From Blautia sp900556555 (GTDB lineage: Bacteria; Bacillota; Clostridia; Lachnospirales; Lachnospiraceae), in the NCBI GenBank assembly GCA_964250615.1, contig CAXUGM010000003.1: 64,000 nucleotides of DNA. One strand, written 5' to 3'. Under the pieces are notes generated by a model that worked only from the letters and a program-made list of their open reading frames with translations, was not told the DNA's origin and did no database searches. Both the position numbers and the translations under genes were made by a program. Shown in pieces: positions 34,435-43,545 of the stretch (position 1 is its first letter; every line of letters begins with the position of its first letter).

Positions 34435-35793
34435 ATGCAAAAGAATCTTACAGAAGGATTGGTTACAAAAACGATTTTATTATTTTCTCTGCCTATGATT
34501 GCCGGGAATCTGCTGCAGCAGCTTTATAATATTGCAGATACCTTGATCGTTGGCAGATTTTTAGGTTCCGGTGCTCTGGCAGCGGTGGGAGCATCTTATA
34601 CCTTGATGACATTTCTTACCTCCATTTTTCTTGGACTTTGTATGGGAAGCGGTGCCGTTTTTTCCATCCGTTATGGAGAAAAATGCCAGGAGCAGCTGGA
34701 AAAAAGTATTGGGGCATCTTTTTTATTAATAGGAATTACTGCAGTGGTGGTCAATGTGGCAGTGTTTTTGTTTCTTGACCCAATCATGGCTCTTCTCCAG
34801 GTTCCGGAGGAAATTTATCCAATGATGCGGGAGTATTTGTGGGTGATTTTTCTTGGGATTCTGGCCATCTTTTTGTATAATTTTTTTGCCTCTGTGCTAA
34901 GAGCTGTGGGAAATTCTGTGGTTCCTCTGTTCTTCCTGGCAGCCTGTGCGATTTTAAATATTGTGCTGGATCTGTGGTTTGTACTAGGACTTCAGTGGGG
35001 TGTCAGAGGTGCTGCCATTGCTACAGTAATTTCCCAGTATGTTTCTGGAATCGGCATTACAGTCTATACCTATTGGAAGATGCCGCAGTTTGGGGTAAAG
35101 GCAAAATATCTTCATCCAGAGTTTTCCCTGGTAAAAGAAATCGCCCAGTTTTCCTTCTTGACTTCCCTGCAGCAGTCTGTGATGAACCTGGGAATTCTCA
35201 TGGTACAAGGGCTGGTAAACAGCTTTGGAACTGTGATTATGGCGGCTTTTGCAGCAGCTGTGAAAATTGATTCCTTTGCCTATATGCCGGTACAGGATTT
35301 TGGAAATGCATTTTCTACCTTTGTGGCTCAGAACTTTGGTGCAAGAAAAGAAGCCCGTATCCGGGAAGGAATCAAAAAGGCAGTGCTTATGGCTATGGCA
35401 TTTTGTATTGTGATTTCCATTGGTGTGTTTGTGTTTGCGAAACCGTTGATGCTGATTTTCGTACAGCCAGGGGAGACAGCGATTCTTGCAGCAGGCGTGG
35501 AATATCTGCGGATTGAAGGTGCTTTTTATTGCGGAATTGGTTGTTTATTCTTGTTGTATGGGTTTTACCGGGCAGTGAAACTGCCTGGCATGTCTGTGGT
35601 ACTTACTGTGATTTCACTTGGTACAAGAGTGGTACTGGCTTATGTACTTTCTTCCATAGATGCCATTGGAGTGACGGGAATCTGGTGGTCTGTACCTATT
35701 GGATGGGCATTGGCAGACCTAGTAGGATTTTGGTATTACAGGAGGCATAAGAAAGAGTTTTCTTTTCCACGGCAATCGGAGCCCGTGGAATGA
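34435..35793 (+). CDS. MATE-family multidrug/cation efflux protein
   Basis: A 452-residue membrane protein with 12 predicted helices in two MatE repeats. LPMIAGNLLQQLYNIADTLIVGRFLG (~18-43) is the typical first-repeat start and IGASFLLIGI follows; the second repeat begins near residue 230 (FSFLTSLQQSVMNLGILMVQGLVN). It exports drugs or organic cations in exchange for Na+ or H+. RBS AGGGAG precedes the ATG. It lies 100 bp upstream of the TetM-like fusion gene, which could be a functional pairing. Confidence 0.9.
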   Translation: MQKNLTEGLVTKTILLFSLPMIAGNLLQQLYNIADTLIVGRFLGSGALAAVGASYTLMTFLTSIFLGLCMGSGAVFSIRYGEKCQEQLEKSIGASFLLIGITAVVVNVAVFLFLDPIMALLQVPEEIYPMMREYLWVIFLGILAIFLYNFFASVLRAVGNSVVPLFFLAACAILNIVLDLWFVLGLQWGVRGAAIATVISQYVSGIGITVYTYWKMPQFGVKAKYLHPEFSLVKEIAQFSFLTSLQQSVMNLGILMVQGLVNSFGTVIMAAFAAAVKIDSFAYMPVQDFGNAFSTFVAQNFGARKEARIREGIKKAVLMAMAFCIVISIGVFVFAKPLMLIFVQPGETAILAAGVEYLRIEGAFYCGIGCLFLLYGFYRAVKLPGMSVVLTVISLGTRVVLAYVLSSIDAIGVTGIWWSVPIGWALADLVGFWYYRRHKKEFSFPRQSEPVE

Positions 35794-35893
35794 TTGTGCG
35801 GTTTTACTTTCAAAACGGTAAGTGTATTTGCAGATTTCCCTTTCTATGATATGATAATCTTTGTATTATAAATTCGTAGAAAGGGGTATTTTC

Positions 35894-38584
35894 ATGGGAA
35901 ATACGTCTGGAAATAAAGAAAAACAACATATATGCATCGGCCTTCTGGCTCATGTAGATGCAGGAAAAACAACGCTGGCAGAGAGCCTGCTTTATCATAC
36001 AGGTGCCATCCGCAAGATGGGGCGGGTGGATCATCAAAATGCTTTTTTGGATACCTATGAACTGGAGCGTGCCAGGGGAATCACCATTTTTTCCAAACAG
36101 GCAGGATTTACTCTGGGAGACAGAGAGGTTGTACTTCTAGATACTCCAGGGCATGTGGATTTTTCCGCAGAAATGGAGAGAACTCTGCAGATTCTTGATT
36201 ATGCAGTTTTAATTATCGGAGGAACAGACGGGGTACAGGGGCATGTGGAAACCCTGTGGCGTCTTTTACGTCAGTACAAGATTCCGGTGTTTCTTTTTAT
36301 TAATAAAATGGATCAAGATGGAGCCGATCCGGCAGAAATACTGAAAGAACTTCAGGGAAGATTAGACGAAAAATGTATGGATTTTACAGCTTCACAACCA
36401 CAGGAAGAATTCATGGAAAATCTGGCAATGTGTGATGAAACCGTGTTGGAAACCTATCTGGAGGAGGGGGAAATTTCCGAAAAACAGGTCAGAGAACTCA
36501 TAGCCAGGAGAAAAGTATTTCCCTGTTATTTTGGTTCTGCACTGAAATCTCAGGGAATCCGGGAGTTTCTGGAAGGTCTGGAAACTTATACGAAGGTTCC
36601 AGATTATCCGGATACCTTTGGAGCAAAAGTTTATAAGATTTCCAGGGATGAAAAGGGCAGCCGCCTCACCCATATGAAGATTACAGGGGGAAGTCTGAAA
36701 GTGAAACAGGTGCTGTCAGGAGAGGATTGGGAAGAAAAGGCTGACCAGATCCGCATTTATTCAGGTGCAGGGTTCGAGGCTGTTAAAGAAGCACCAGCAG
36801 GGTCTGTGTGTGCAGTTACAGGTCTTACCAGAACTCATGCAGGACAAGGGCTTGGAATAGAGCAGACATCAGGGGAGCCGCTTTTGATTCCTGTTTTGAA
36901 CTATGAGATTCAGCTTCCAGAGGAATGCGATGTACACCAGATGTTTTTGAAATTACGCCAGTTGGAAGAGGAAGAACCGGAGCTGCATATTGTCTGGAAT
37001 CCTCAGTTAAATGAGATTCACGCCCAGGTTATGGGAGAAGTACAGATTGAAATTTTAAAAAACATGATTCAGGAACGCTTTGGAATCTCTGTAGAATTTG
37101 GTTCTGGAAACATTGTTTATAAAGAAACCATAGAAGAGCCGGTGGAGGGAACCGGGCATTTTGAGCCTCTCCGCCATTATGCGGAGGTACATTTGCTGCT
37201 GGAACCAGGGGAGCCGGGAAGCGGACTGGAATTTGCGGTTTCCTGCAGTGAAGATATGCTGGACAAGAACTGGCAGAGGCTGATTCTTACCCATTTGGAA
37301 GAAAAAGCACACAAAGGGGTGCTTACCGGTTCGGATATCACGGATATGAAGATTACCCTGGTAGCAGGAAAAGCTCACTTAAAACACACCGAAGGCGGTG
37401 ATTTCCGCCAGGCTACATACCGTGCTGTTCGTCAGGGACTTCGGAAAGCCAGAAGCGTACTTTTGGAACCGGTTTATGAATACCGCCTGGAAGTGCCGTC
37501 GGATATGGTAGGCAGAGCTATGACGGACATCCAGAAAATGTACGGAACCTTCCAGGGACCGGAAATAGAAGGAGAAATGTCTGTACTCACGGGCGTGGCC
37601 CCTGTTGTGACCATGGGTGGGTATCAGAGCGAAGTGACAGCATACACCAGGGGAAGAGGAAGACTTTCCTGTACCTTAAAGGGGTACCGGCCCTGTCACA
37701 ATGCAGAGAAAGTCATAGAAGCAGCGGGATATGAGCCGGATGCAGATATGGAGAACCCCACAGGTTCGGTATTCTGTGCACACGGAGCAGGGTTTGTGGT
37801 GAATTGGGATGAGGTGGACACCTATGCTCATATTCAGACAGAATTAGGATTGGAAGAGGCAGATCAGGAAACAATCTTGCAGACGCAGCCGGCACAGCCT
37901 TATAAAAGTTTCGATGAAATCCGTCTGGATCAGGAAGAACTGGAAGAAATTTTCACAAGGACTTATGGCCCCATCAGGCGGGAGCGAAATGCTTTTCAAA
38001 AGATATCCAGGACAGTGACTGCTCCGGCTTCTCCAAGAAAGTCCAAACCAAAAGAGCCGGAAAAGGAATACCTTCTGGTGGATGGATATAATATTATTTT
38101 TGCCTGGGAAGATTTGAATGAATTGGCAAAAGTAAATATTGAAGGAGCCAGAAATAAGCTGATGGATATCCTCTGCAATTATCAGGGCTATAAAAAATGT
38201 ACACTGATTCTGGTGTTCGATGCATACAAAGTTGAGGGCGGGCAGGGCTCTGTACAGAAATACCATAACATTCATGTGGTATATACAAAAGAGGCAGAGA
38301 CTGCGGACCAGTACATTGAGAAAACCGTACATGAAATCGGAAGAAAATACCATGTCACGGTGGCGACTTCAGATGCTTTGGAGCAGGTAATCATTCTGGG
38401 GCAGGGCGCTGACCGGCTTTCTGCCAGAAATCTGCGGGAAGAAATTCAGCGGATGAAAGAGGAAATCCGGGAGGATTATATTGAAAAACAGAAAAAAAGC
38501 GGTACCTATCTCTTCGACCATTTACCAGAAGAATTGTCGGATCTCATGGAAGATGTGAGATTAGGGAGAAAAACTTTGAAATAA
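35894..38584 (+). CDS. TetM-like ribosomal translation GTPase fused to a YacP/Rae1-type NYN ribonuclease
   Basis: An 896-residue cytoplasmic fusion. Residues 10-~660 follow the EF-G/TetM plan: P-loop AHVDAGKTT (20-28), switch/G2 RGITI, G3 DTPGHVDF, G4 NKMD, then domains II-V with EFG-IV and C-terminal loops (VPSDMVGRAMTDIQKMYG). After a charged linker (~670-725) comes a NYN domain: YLLVDGYNII (D730), LVFDAYKVEGGQGS (D776), YTKEAETADQYIE and VATSDALEQVIILGQGA, the pattern of YacP/Rae1, an endonuclease that cuts mRNA in the ribosomal A site. The start at 35894 follows AAAGGGG; the frame runs further upstream without an RBS. It may act in ribosome protection or rescue. Confidence 0.92.
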   Translation: MGNTSGNKEKQHICIGLLAHVDAGKTTLAESLLYHTGAIRKMGRVDHQNAFLDTYELERARGITIFSKQAGFTLGDREVVLLDTPGHVDFSAEMERTLQILDYAVLIIGGTDGVQGHVETLWRLLRQYKIPVFLFINKMDQDGADPAEILKELQGRLDEKCMDFTASQPQEEFMENLAMCDETVLETYLEEGEISEKQVRELIARRKVFPCYFGSALKSQGIREFLEGLETYTKVPDYPDTFGAKVYKISRDEKGSRLTHMKITGGSLKVKQVLSGEDWEEKADQIRIYSGAGFEAVKEAPAGSVCAVTGLTRTHAGQGLGIEQTSGEPLLIPVLNYEIQLPEECDVHQMFLKLRQLEEEEPELHIVWNPQLNEIHAQVMGEVQIEILKNMIQERFGISVEFGSGNIVYKETIEEPVEGTGHFEPLRHYAEVHLLLEPGEPGSGLEFAVSCSEDMLDKNWQRLILTHLEEKAHKGVLTGSDITDMKITLVAGKAHLKHTEGGDFRQATYRAVRQGLRKARSVLLEPVYEYRLEVPSDMVGRAMTDIQKMYGTFQGPEIEGEMSVLTGVAPVVTMGGYQSEVTAYTRGRGRLSCTLKGYRPCHNAEKVIEAAGYEPDADMENPTGSVFCAHGAGFVVNWDEVDTYAHIQTELGLEEADQETILQTQPAQPYKSFDEIRLDQEELEEIFTRTYGPIRRERNAFQKISRTVTAPASPRKSKPKEPEKEYLLVDGYNIIFAWEDLNELAKVNIEGARNKLMDILCNYQGYKKCTLILVFDAYKVEGGQGSVQKYHNIHVVYTKEAETADQYIEKTVHEIGRKYHVTVATSDALEQVIILGQGADRLSARNLREEIQRMKEEIREDYIEKQKKSGTYLFDHLPEELSDLMEDVRLGRKTLK

Positions 38585-38662
38585 TGAGGAAAACCCCTTG
38601 ACTCTCAAGTTAATCAGAGAGGCTGACTGTGATGGCAGGGTGAAAGGATATGGCTGTCAGGC

Positions 38663-38920
38663 ATGATAGGCTGTCAGAGACATGTTTCCGTCGTAAACTG
38701 CCTGGGGATTTTGCTGGCTTTTTGTGTATTGCTCAGCCATTCCGTATTTTGTGTTTTTGGATTTGGCCAAACCAGCCAGGTATGTGTTCCGGTATTATCA
38801 TTCGGAGAATCTTATGCGGGTATGATGATATCTATGCTTGGCGGTGGATTGCTGGGAGATTTTCTGCAATTTCACAAAAACAGTCCGGTACTTCCAAGAA
38901 ATATAAAATTTACAGAATGA
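38663..38920 (+). CDS. Possible small membrane protein or decayed gene
   Basis: An 85-residue frame, Cys-rich at the N-terminus, with a hydrophobic stretch (~13-33) and a second (~52-66, AGMMISMLGGGLLGD). Codon use looks natural, but the start lacks a well-placed RBS, so it may be a relic. The rest of the 444-bp gap (38585-39028) holds a TTGACTCTC...GAGAGG dyad at 38598-38622 reminiscent of MerR-type promoters but with no good -10, and a GGCTGTCAG repeated at 38652 and 38669. No other gene is supported. Confidence 0.3.
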   Translation: MIGCQRHVSVVNCLGILLAFCVLLSHSVFCVFGFGQTSQVCVPVLSFGESYAGMMISMLGGGLLGDFLQFHKNSPVLPRNIKFTE

Positions 38921-39028
38921 ATCTGGTATTTGCCTTCTTTTTGTCATATACTGAGAGTAGGATTTTTCTCAGGACAAAAGGAAGGCTTTTTAAATTGAGG
39001 GAAAATTAAGAAGAAAAGAGGATGAAGC

Positions 39029-39532
39029 ATGAGAGAGCGTCTTACAAAAAGTGATGTAGAAAAAATCGAGGCAGAGATTGAATACCGTAAGCTTACGGTA
39101 AGAAAGGAAGCCATCGAAGCTGTAAAAGAAGCTAGGGCACAGGGGGATTTAAGTGAAAACTTTGAATATTATGCAGCAAAAAGGGACAAGAATAAAAATG
39201 AGAGCCGTATCAATTATCTGGAGCGGATGCTGAAAACAGCAGAGATTGTATCCGATGATTCCAGAGCAGACGAAGTAGGCATGAACAATGTAGTAGAAAT
39301 CTATTTCGAGGATGAAGATGAGACAGAGACTTATAAGCTGGTAACTTCTATCAGGGGAAATTCCCTGGATAACAAGATCAGTATCGAATCCCCTCTTGGA
39401 AAAGCGGTTTTAGGGCATAAAGTGGGTGACAGAGTTAAAGTGAAAATCAGCGATACTGCAGGATATTATGTGGAAATCAGAAAAATTGAAAAAAATACAG
39501 ATGACACAGAAGACCAGATTAAGAGCTTTTAA
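39029..39532 (+). CDS. greA: Transcription elongation factor GreA-like protein
   Basis: A 167-residue protein with an N-terminal coiled coil (~1-80; the GDLSENFEYYAAKRDKNKNESRI tip motif holds the acidic residues that stimulate RNA cleavage) and a C-terminal FKBP-like domain (~95-160; ISIESPLGKAVLGHKVGDRVKVK). It rescues backtracked RNA polymerase. GAAAAGAGGATG precedes the ATG. This could be the main GreA or a paralog; the motif is complete. Confidence 0.9.
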   Translation: MRERLTKSDVEKIEAEIEYRKLTVRKEAIEAVKEARAQGDLSENFEYYAAKRDKNKNESRINYLERMLKTAEIVSDDSRADEVGMNNVVEIYFEDEDETETYKLVTSIRGNSLDNKISIESPLGKAVLGHKVGDRVKVKISDTAGYYVEIRKIEKNTDDTEDQIKSF

Positions 39533-39542
39533 TGTATGAAAA

Positions 39543-39597
39543 TTTTACATGGATTTAACATAACCTTTTGCTGAATTTAACATAGATTTTTTATAAT
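39543..39597 (+). promoter_or_regulatory. PhoP box and promoter of the Na/phosphate cotransporter gene
   Basis: TTTTACA (39543-39549), TTTAACA (39554-39560), a degenerate CTTTTGC (39565-39571) and TTTAACA (39576-39582) recur with exactly 11-bp periodicity, the arrangement of PhoP-binding repeats in Bacillus. TATAAT at 39592-39597 follows 9 bp after the last repeat, so PhoP would replace the -35 element. Confidence 0.75.
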
Positions 39598-39642
39598 AGA
39601 AACGACAATGTAAAAATCAAAAAGATACTAAAGGAGAAAATC

Positions 39643-41403
39643 ATGGATTTTTTTAGTGTGTTAAGTATGATTGGAGGGCTTGCACTGTTCCTGTATGGAA
39701 TGCATGTTATGGGCGATGGCCTCTCAAAGGTTTCCGGCGGTAAAATGGAAAAAATTCTGGAAAGCCTGACCTCCAACCCTCTGAAAGCAGTGGGATTAGG
39801 TGCACTGGTAACAGCAGTTATTCAGTCTTCTTCCGCTACTACGGTTATGGTAGTCGGCTTTGTAAACTCAGGTATTATGAAGCTGTCCCAGGCTGTGGGC
39901 GTCATCATGGGTGCCAATATCGGTACTACCATTACTTCCTGGATTCTCAGTCTTTCCGGGATTCAGAGTGACAGCTTTTTTATAAAAATGTTTAAACCAA
40001 CCTCTTTTTCACCGATTCTGGCCATTATTGGTGTGGCATTTTTGCTTTTTGCAAAGAGTGAGAAAAAGAAAGATATCGGAACCATTTTTCTTGGATTTGC
40101 AGTGCTGATGTTTGGTATGGAAAGCATGAGTTCTGCCGTAAAACCGCTGGCTGATGTTCCGGAATTTACCGGAATCCTTACAGCATTTTCCAACCCGCTT
40201 CTTGGTATGCTGGCAGGTGCAGTTTTAACTGCGGTGATTCAGAGCTCCTCAGCGTCCGTGGGTATTCTTCAGGCACTTTGTGTAACAGGAGCAGTCAGCT
40301 ACAGTGTGGCAATTCCTATTATTCTGGGTCAGAATATCGGAACTTGTGTTACTGCACTTTTATCTGCGATTGGTGCTAAGAAAAACGCAAAGAGAGCCGC
40401 TATGGTTCACCTGTATTTCAATATTATTGGAACCGCGGTGTTCCTGGTAGTGTTCTATGGCCTGCATATGGCACTGGATTTCCAGTTCATGGGACAGGCT
40501 GCCAATGCAGCAGGAATTGCAGTTGCACACAGTGCGTTTAACGTGTTTGCGACCTGTATTCTTCTGCCATTTTCTAAGGGACTTGAGAAGCTGGCATGTA
40601 TTACCATCCGTGATGAAAAAGAAGAAAATGACGAGACAGAAGGTCTGCAGCTTCTGGATGCACGTTTCCTGGACAAACCGGCACTGGCTATGGAGCAGAG
40701 CCGTACGGTAGCAAATTATATGGCAGATGCTTCCCGTGACTGTATGTTAGCAGCACTCTCTATGTTCCAGGAATACAAAGGCGAGCTGGAAGATAAAATC
40801 GTGGAAGATGAGAACAAAGTTGACAAGTATGAGGATGCATTGGGCACCTATCTTGTAAAGCTGGGACAGAAAGATATGAGCCAGAAAGACAGCAGAGATT
40901 TGTCCGTGATTCTTCACTGTATCGGTGACTTTGAAAGAATCTCAGACCATGGTGTGAACATTATGGAATCCGCGAAAGAACTTCATGATAAAGACCTGAA
41001 ATTCTCAGATAAAGCACTTGCGGAGCTGGCTGTGATCTCAAGGGCAGTGGAAGATATTGTGAAACTTTCTTATCAGGTTTTTGAGGAGAGGGACTACAAA
41101 CTTGCGAAGAAAGTAGAGCCTCTGGAAGAGATTATAGATGAACTGAATCAGGAGTTAAAGAGCCGTCATGTAAACCGTCTGAGAGAAGGAAAATGTACTA
41201 TTGAGCAGGGATTTATTCTTTCCGATGTTCTTACCAGCCTGGAGCGAATTTCTGATCATTGTTCCAACATTGCAGTCTGCATTTCCCAGATTGCTGAGGG
41301 AAGCTATGAAACACACAGCTACTTAAATGCAATGAAGAGTGAAGACAATCTGTCCTTCCAGAAAACCATGGATGAGACAAGAAAGTATTATCCTCTTCCA
41401 TAG
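39643..41403 (+). CDS. Na/phosphate cotransporter family protein with PhoU-like domain
   Basis: A 586-residue protein. The membrane half (1-~310) has two inverted repeats with the QSSS signature (VTAVIQSSSATTVMVVGFVNSG and LTAVIQSSSASVGILQALCVTG). The C-terminal ~240 residues form PhoU-like helices (MADASRDCMLAAL, HCIGDFERISDHGVNI, SDHCSNIAVCI). It imports or exports phosphate with sodium. The PhoP box upstream and the PhoP/PhoR-like pair immediately downstream argue for phosphate-starvation control. Confidence 0.92.
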   Translation: MDFFSVLSMIGGLALFLYGMHVMGDGLSKVSGGKMEKILESLTSNPLKAVGLGALVTAVIQSSSATTVMVVGFVNSGIMKLSQAVGVIMGANIGTTITSWILSLSGIQSDSFFIKMFKPTSFSPILAIIGVAFLLFAKSEKKKDIGTIFLGFAVLMFGMESMSSAVKPLADVPEFTGILTAFSNPLLGMLAGAVLTAVIQSSSASVGILQALCVTGAVSYSVAIPIILGQNIGTCVTALLSAIGAKKNAKRAAMVHLYFNIIGTAVFLVVFYGLHMALDFQFMGQAANAAGIAVAHSAFNVFATCILLPFSKGLEKLACITIRDEKEENDETEGLQLLDARFLDKPALAMEQSRTVANYMADASRDCMLAALSMFQEYKGELEDKIVEDENKVDKYEDALGTYLVKLGQKDMSQKDSRDLSVILHCIGDFERISDHGVNIMESAKELHDKDLKFSDKALAELAVISRAVEDIVKLSYQVFEERDYKLAKKVEPLEEIIDELNQELKSRHVNRLREGKCTIEQGFILSDVLTSLERISDHCSNIAVCISQIAEGSYETHSYLNAMKSEDNLSFQKTMDETRKYYPLP

Positions 41404-41502
41404 AAACTGGCTAGGCTATAAAAGCGTGTTTGAAAATACATTTGGGTGATTTTCAGGCACGCTTTTCCTGATTTTCACAATGAAGTAGGCGGAGGTATCA
41501 AG

Positions 41503-42177
41503 ATGATTTACTGTGTAGAAGATGAAAGAAATATAAGGGAATTACTGGTATATACTTTGGGTACAACAGGGTTTGAGGCAAAGGGTATCCGGGATGGAAA
41601 AGAACTGAAAAAAGCACTGAAAGAAGAACTCCCTGAGCTGATTCTTCTGGATATTATGCTTCCCGGAGAAGACGGATACAGCATTCTGGAAAACCTGAAA
41701 AAGAATCAGGAAACAAAGGATATTCCGGTAATCATGGTGACTGCAAAAGAGGCAGAGTATGACAAGGTGAGAGGCCTGGACAGTGGTGCAGACGACTATA
41801 TTACTAAGCCTTTTGGCATGATGGAATTTATTGCAAGAGTGAAAGCAGTGCTCAGGAGAGTATCCAAACAATCAGGGAAAAAGGAGTACACGTATAAAGG
41901 GCTTACTATTCATGTAGAGAGACATCAGGTATTTGACGGGGAGAGACAGGTGGAGCTTACTTTAAAGGAATTTGAGCTTCTGAGATATTTAATGGAGAAT
42001 CAAGGAATCGTTTTAAGCCGTGATCAGATTCTGGAAAAAATATGGGGATATGAGTTTTCAGGAGAGACCAGAACCGTAGACGTACATATCAGAACCCTCC
42101 GGCAGAAGCTCGGGGAATCAGGCTTTTTAATCGAAACAGTCCGTGGTGTGGGATACCGCATAGGAGATAAAGAATGA
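41503..42177 (+). CDS. phoP: PhoP/OmpR-family response regulator
   Basis: A 224-residue regulator with a receiver domain (phosphoacceptor D50 in LILLDIMLPGEDG, Lys in YITKPFGMMEF) and a winged-helix DNA-binding domain (~125-222, LTLKEFELLRYLMENQGIVLSRDQILEKIWG). The true start at 41503 follows GGAGGT; the frame is open from 41446 without an RBS. It overlaps the kinase gene by 4 bp (ATGA). The name phoP rests on the PhoP box and phosphate transporter upstream. Confidence 0.85.
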   Translation: MIYCVEDERNIRELLVYTLGTTGFEAKGIRDGKELKKALKEELPELILLDIMLPGEDGYSILENLKKNQETKDIPVIMVTAKEAEYDKVRGLDSGADDYITKPFGMMEFIARVKAVLRRVSKQSGKKEYTYKGLTIHVERHQVFDGERQVELTLKEFELLRYLMENQGIVLSRDQILEKIWGYEFSGETRTVDVHIRTLRQKLGESGFLIETVRGVGYRIGDKE

Positions 42178-43529
42178 AGCAAAGAATCATGAATCATGTA
42201 GGGCTTTTGGCAGCGTTGTCCATATTGATTACATTTTTTGCAGCTAGTATTGTTATGTATCAGAAGTATAATAGCTACATGCGGCAGGATGTAAAAAATG
42301 AATCTAGGTATTTAAGATATGTGCTGGAATACATGGGAGAAGATTACCTGACAAGGGAAGTGGGAAATATCACCACAAGCCGGATCACGCTTTTTCAGGA
42401 AGACGGAACGGTTTTATTTGATTCCGAGAAAGATGCGGAATCCATGGAAAATCATAAGAACAGACCAGAGGTAAAAGCTGCAAAACAGACAGGAGAGGGA
42501 GAAATGATACGGATTTCTGAGACTCTTTCCCAACAGACTTTTTACTATGCAGTACAGCTTGATGATGGGAAAATTCTGCGTGTGGCAATGACAACAGACA
42601 GTGTGCTTACCACCCTTCTTTCCAGCTTTACACTCATGGGAATTCTTTTAATCGCAGTTCTCTGCCTGGCGTTTGCTGTGGTGGAAAGGCAGACGAAACG
42701 GTTGATTGAGCCTATCAATAAGCTGGATCTGGAACATCCGTTGGAACATGTGGAGTATGAGGAATTACGCCCTCTTCTCAACCGTGTAGATGAGCAGAAC
42801 AGGCAGATAGCCAAGCAGGTGGAGGAGTTAAAGCAGGCAGAAGCAGTCAGAAGAGAATTCTCCGCTAATGTCTCACATGAATTAAAAACACCGTTGATGT
42901 CCATCTCTGGATATGCGGAGATCATGAAAAACGGAATGGTGCGGCAGGAAGATATCCCGGAGTTTGCAGGCAGGATTTATGACGAAGCCAGCCGTCTTAC
43001 CAGCCTGGTAAAAGATATTATTGAGATTTCAAAGCTGGATGAAAAAAGCGGGGAACTGCCTTTTGAACAGGTGGATATCTATGAGCTGGCACAAGATATC
43101 TGCCAGAATCTTACCCTGCATGCAAAAAAAAGAAATGTCCATATTTTTGCAGAAGGAAAACAGGCAGAAATCTATGGAGTCCGCCACATTTTATATGAAA
43201 TGATGTATAATCTTGTGGATAATGCAATCCAATATAACCGGGAAGGTGGATATGTGAAAGTATCCATTACAAAAGAAAGGAAAGCCATCTGTTTCTGTGT
43301 AGAAGATAATGGAATTGGCATTGCGAAAGAAGAGCAGGAACGGATTTTTGAGCGGTTCTACAGAGTGGATAAAAGCCATTCCAGGAAGACCGGGGGAACC
43401 GGGCTGGGGCTGTCGATTGTTAAGCACGGGGCAGTTCTGCACCATGCAGAAATCAGGCTTGACAGTGCACCGGGACAAGGAACAAAAATACAGATTCTGT
43501 TTCATACAGACAAAGAAAAAGAGGCTTAA
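42174..43529 (+). CDS. phoR: PhoR-like sensor histidine kinase
   Basis: A 451-residue kinase with two membrane helices (~9-27 and ~147-168) enclosing an extracellular segment, a short HAMP-like linker, HisKA with H235 in FSANVSHELKTPLMSISGYAEIM, and HATPase with NLVDNAIQYN, CVEDNGIGI and GGTGLGLSIVKH. It is translationally coupled to the regulator. A terminator hairpin directly follows and is shared with the convergent trkH gene. Confidence 0.88.
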   Translation: MKQRIMNHVGLLAALSILITFFAASIVMYQKYNSYMRQDVKNESRYLRYVLEYMGEDYLTREVGNITTSRITLFQEDGTVLFDSEKDAESMENHKNRPEVKAAKQTGEGEMIRISETLSQQTFYYAVQLDDGKILRVAMTTDSVLTTLLSSFTLMGILLIAVLCLAFAVVERQTKRLIEPINKLDLEHPLEHVEYEELRPLLNRVDEQNRQIAKQVEELKQAEAVRREFSANVSHELKTPLMSISGYAEIMKNGMVRQEDIPEFAGRIYDEASRLTSLVKDIIEISKLDEKSGELPFEQVDIYELAQDICQNLTLHAKKRNVHIFAEGKQAEIYGVRHILYEMMYNLVDNAIQYNREGGYVKVSITKERKAICFCVEDNGIGIAKEEQERIFERFYRVDKSHSRKTGGTGLGLSIVKHGAVLHHAEIRLDSAPGQGTKIQILFHTDKEKEA

Positions 43530-43545
43530 AAAGCCTCTTTTAATA
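43514..43545. terminator. Bidirectional terminator between phoR and trkH
   Basis: AAAAGAGGCTT and AAGCCTCTTTT pair around AAA; a T-run follows on each strand. It overlaps the last codons of the kinase gene and ends at the trkH stop. Confidence 0.85.

Noticed and set aside
38650..39009. 119-residue plus-strand ORF
   Set aside because: Rich in Trp, Cys and Arg without any recognisable domain and overlapping a more natural frame at 38663; its RBS spacing is poor.
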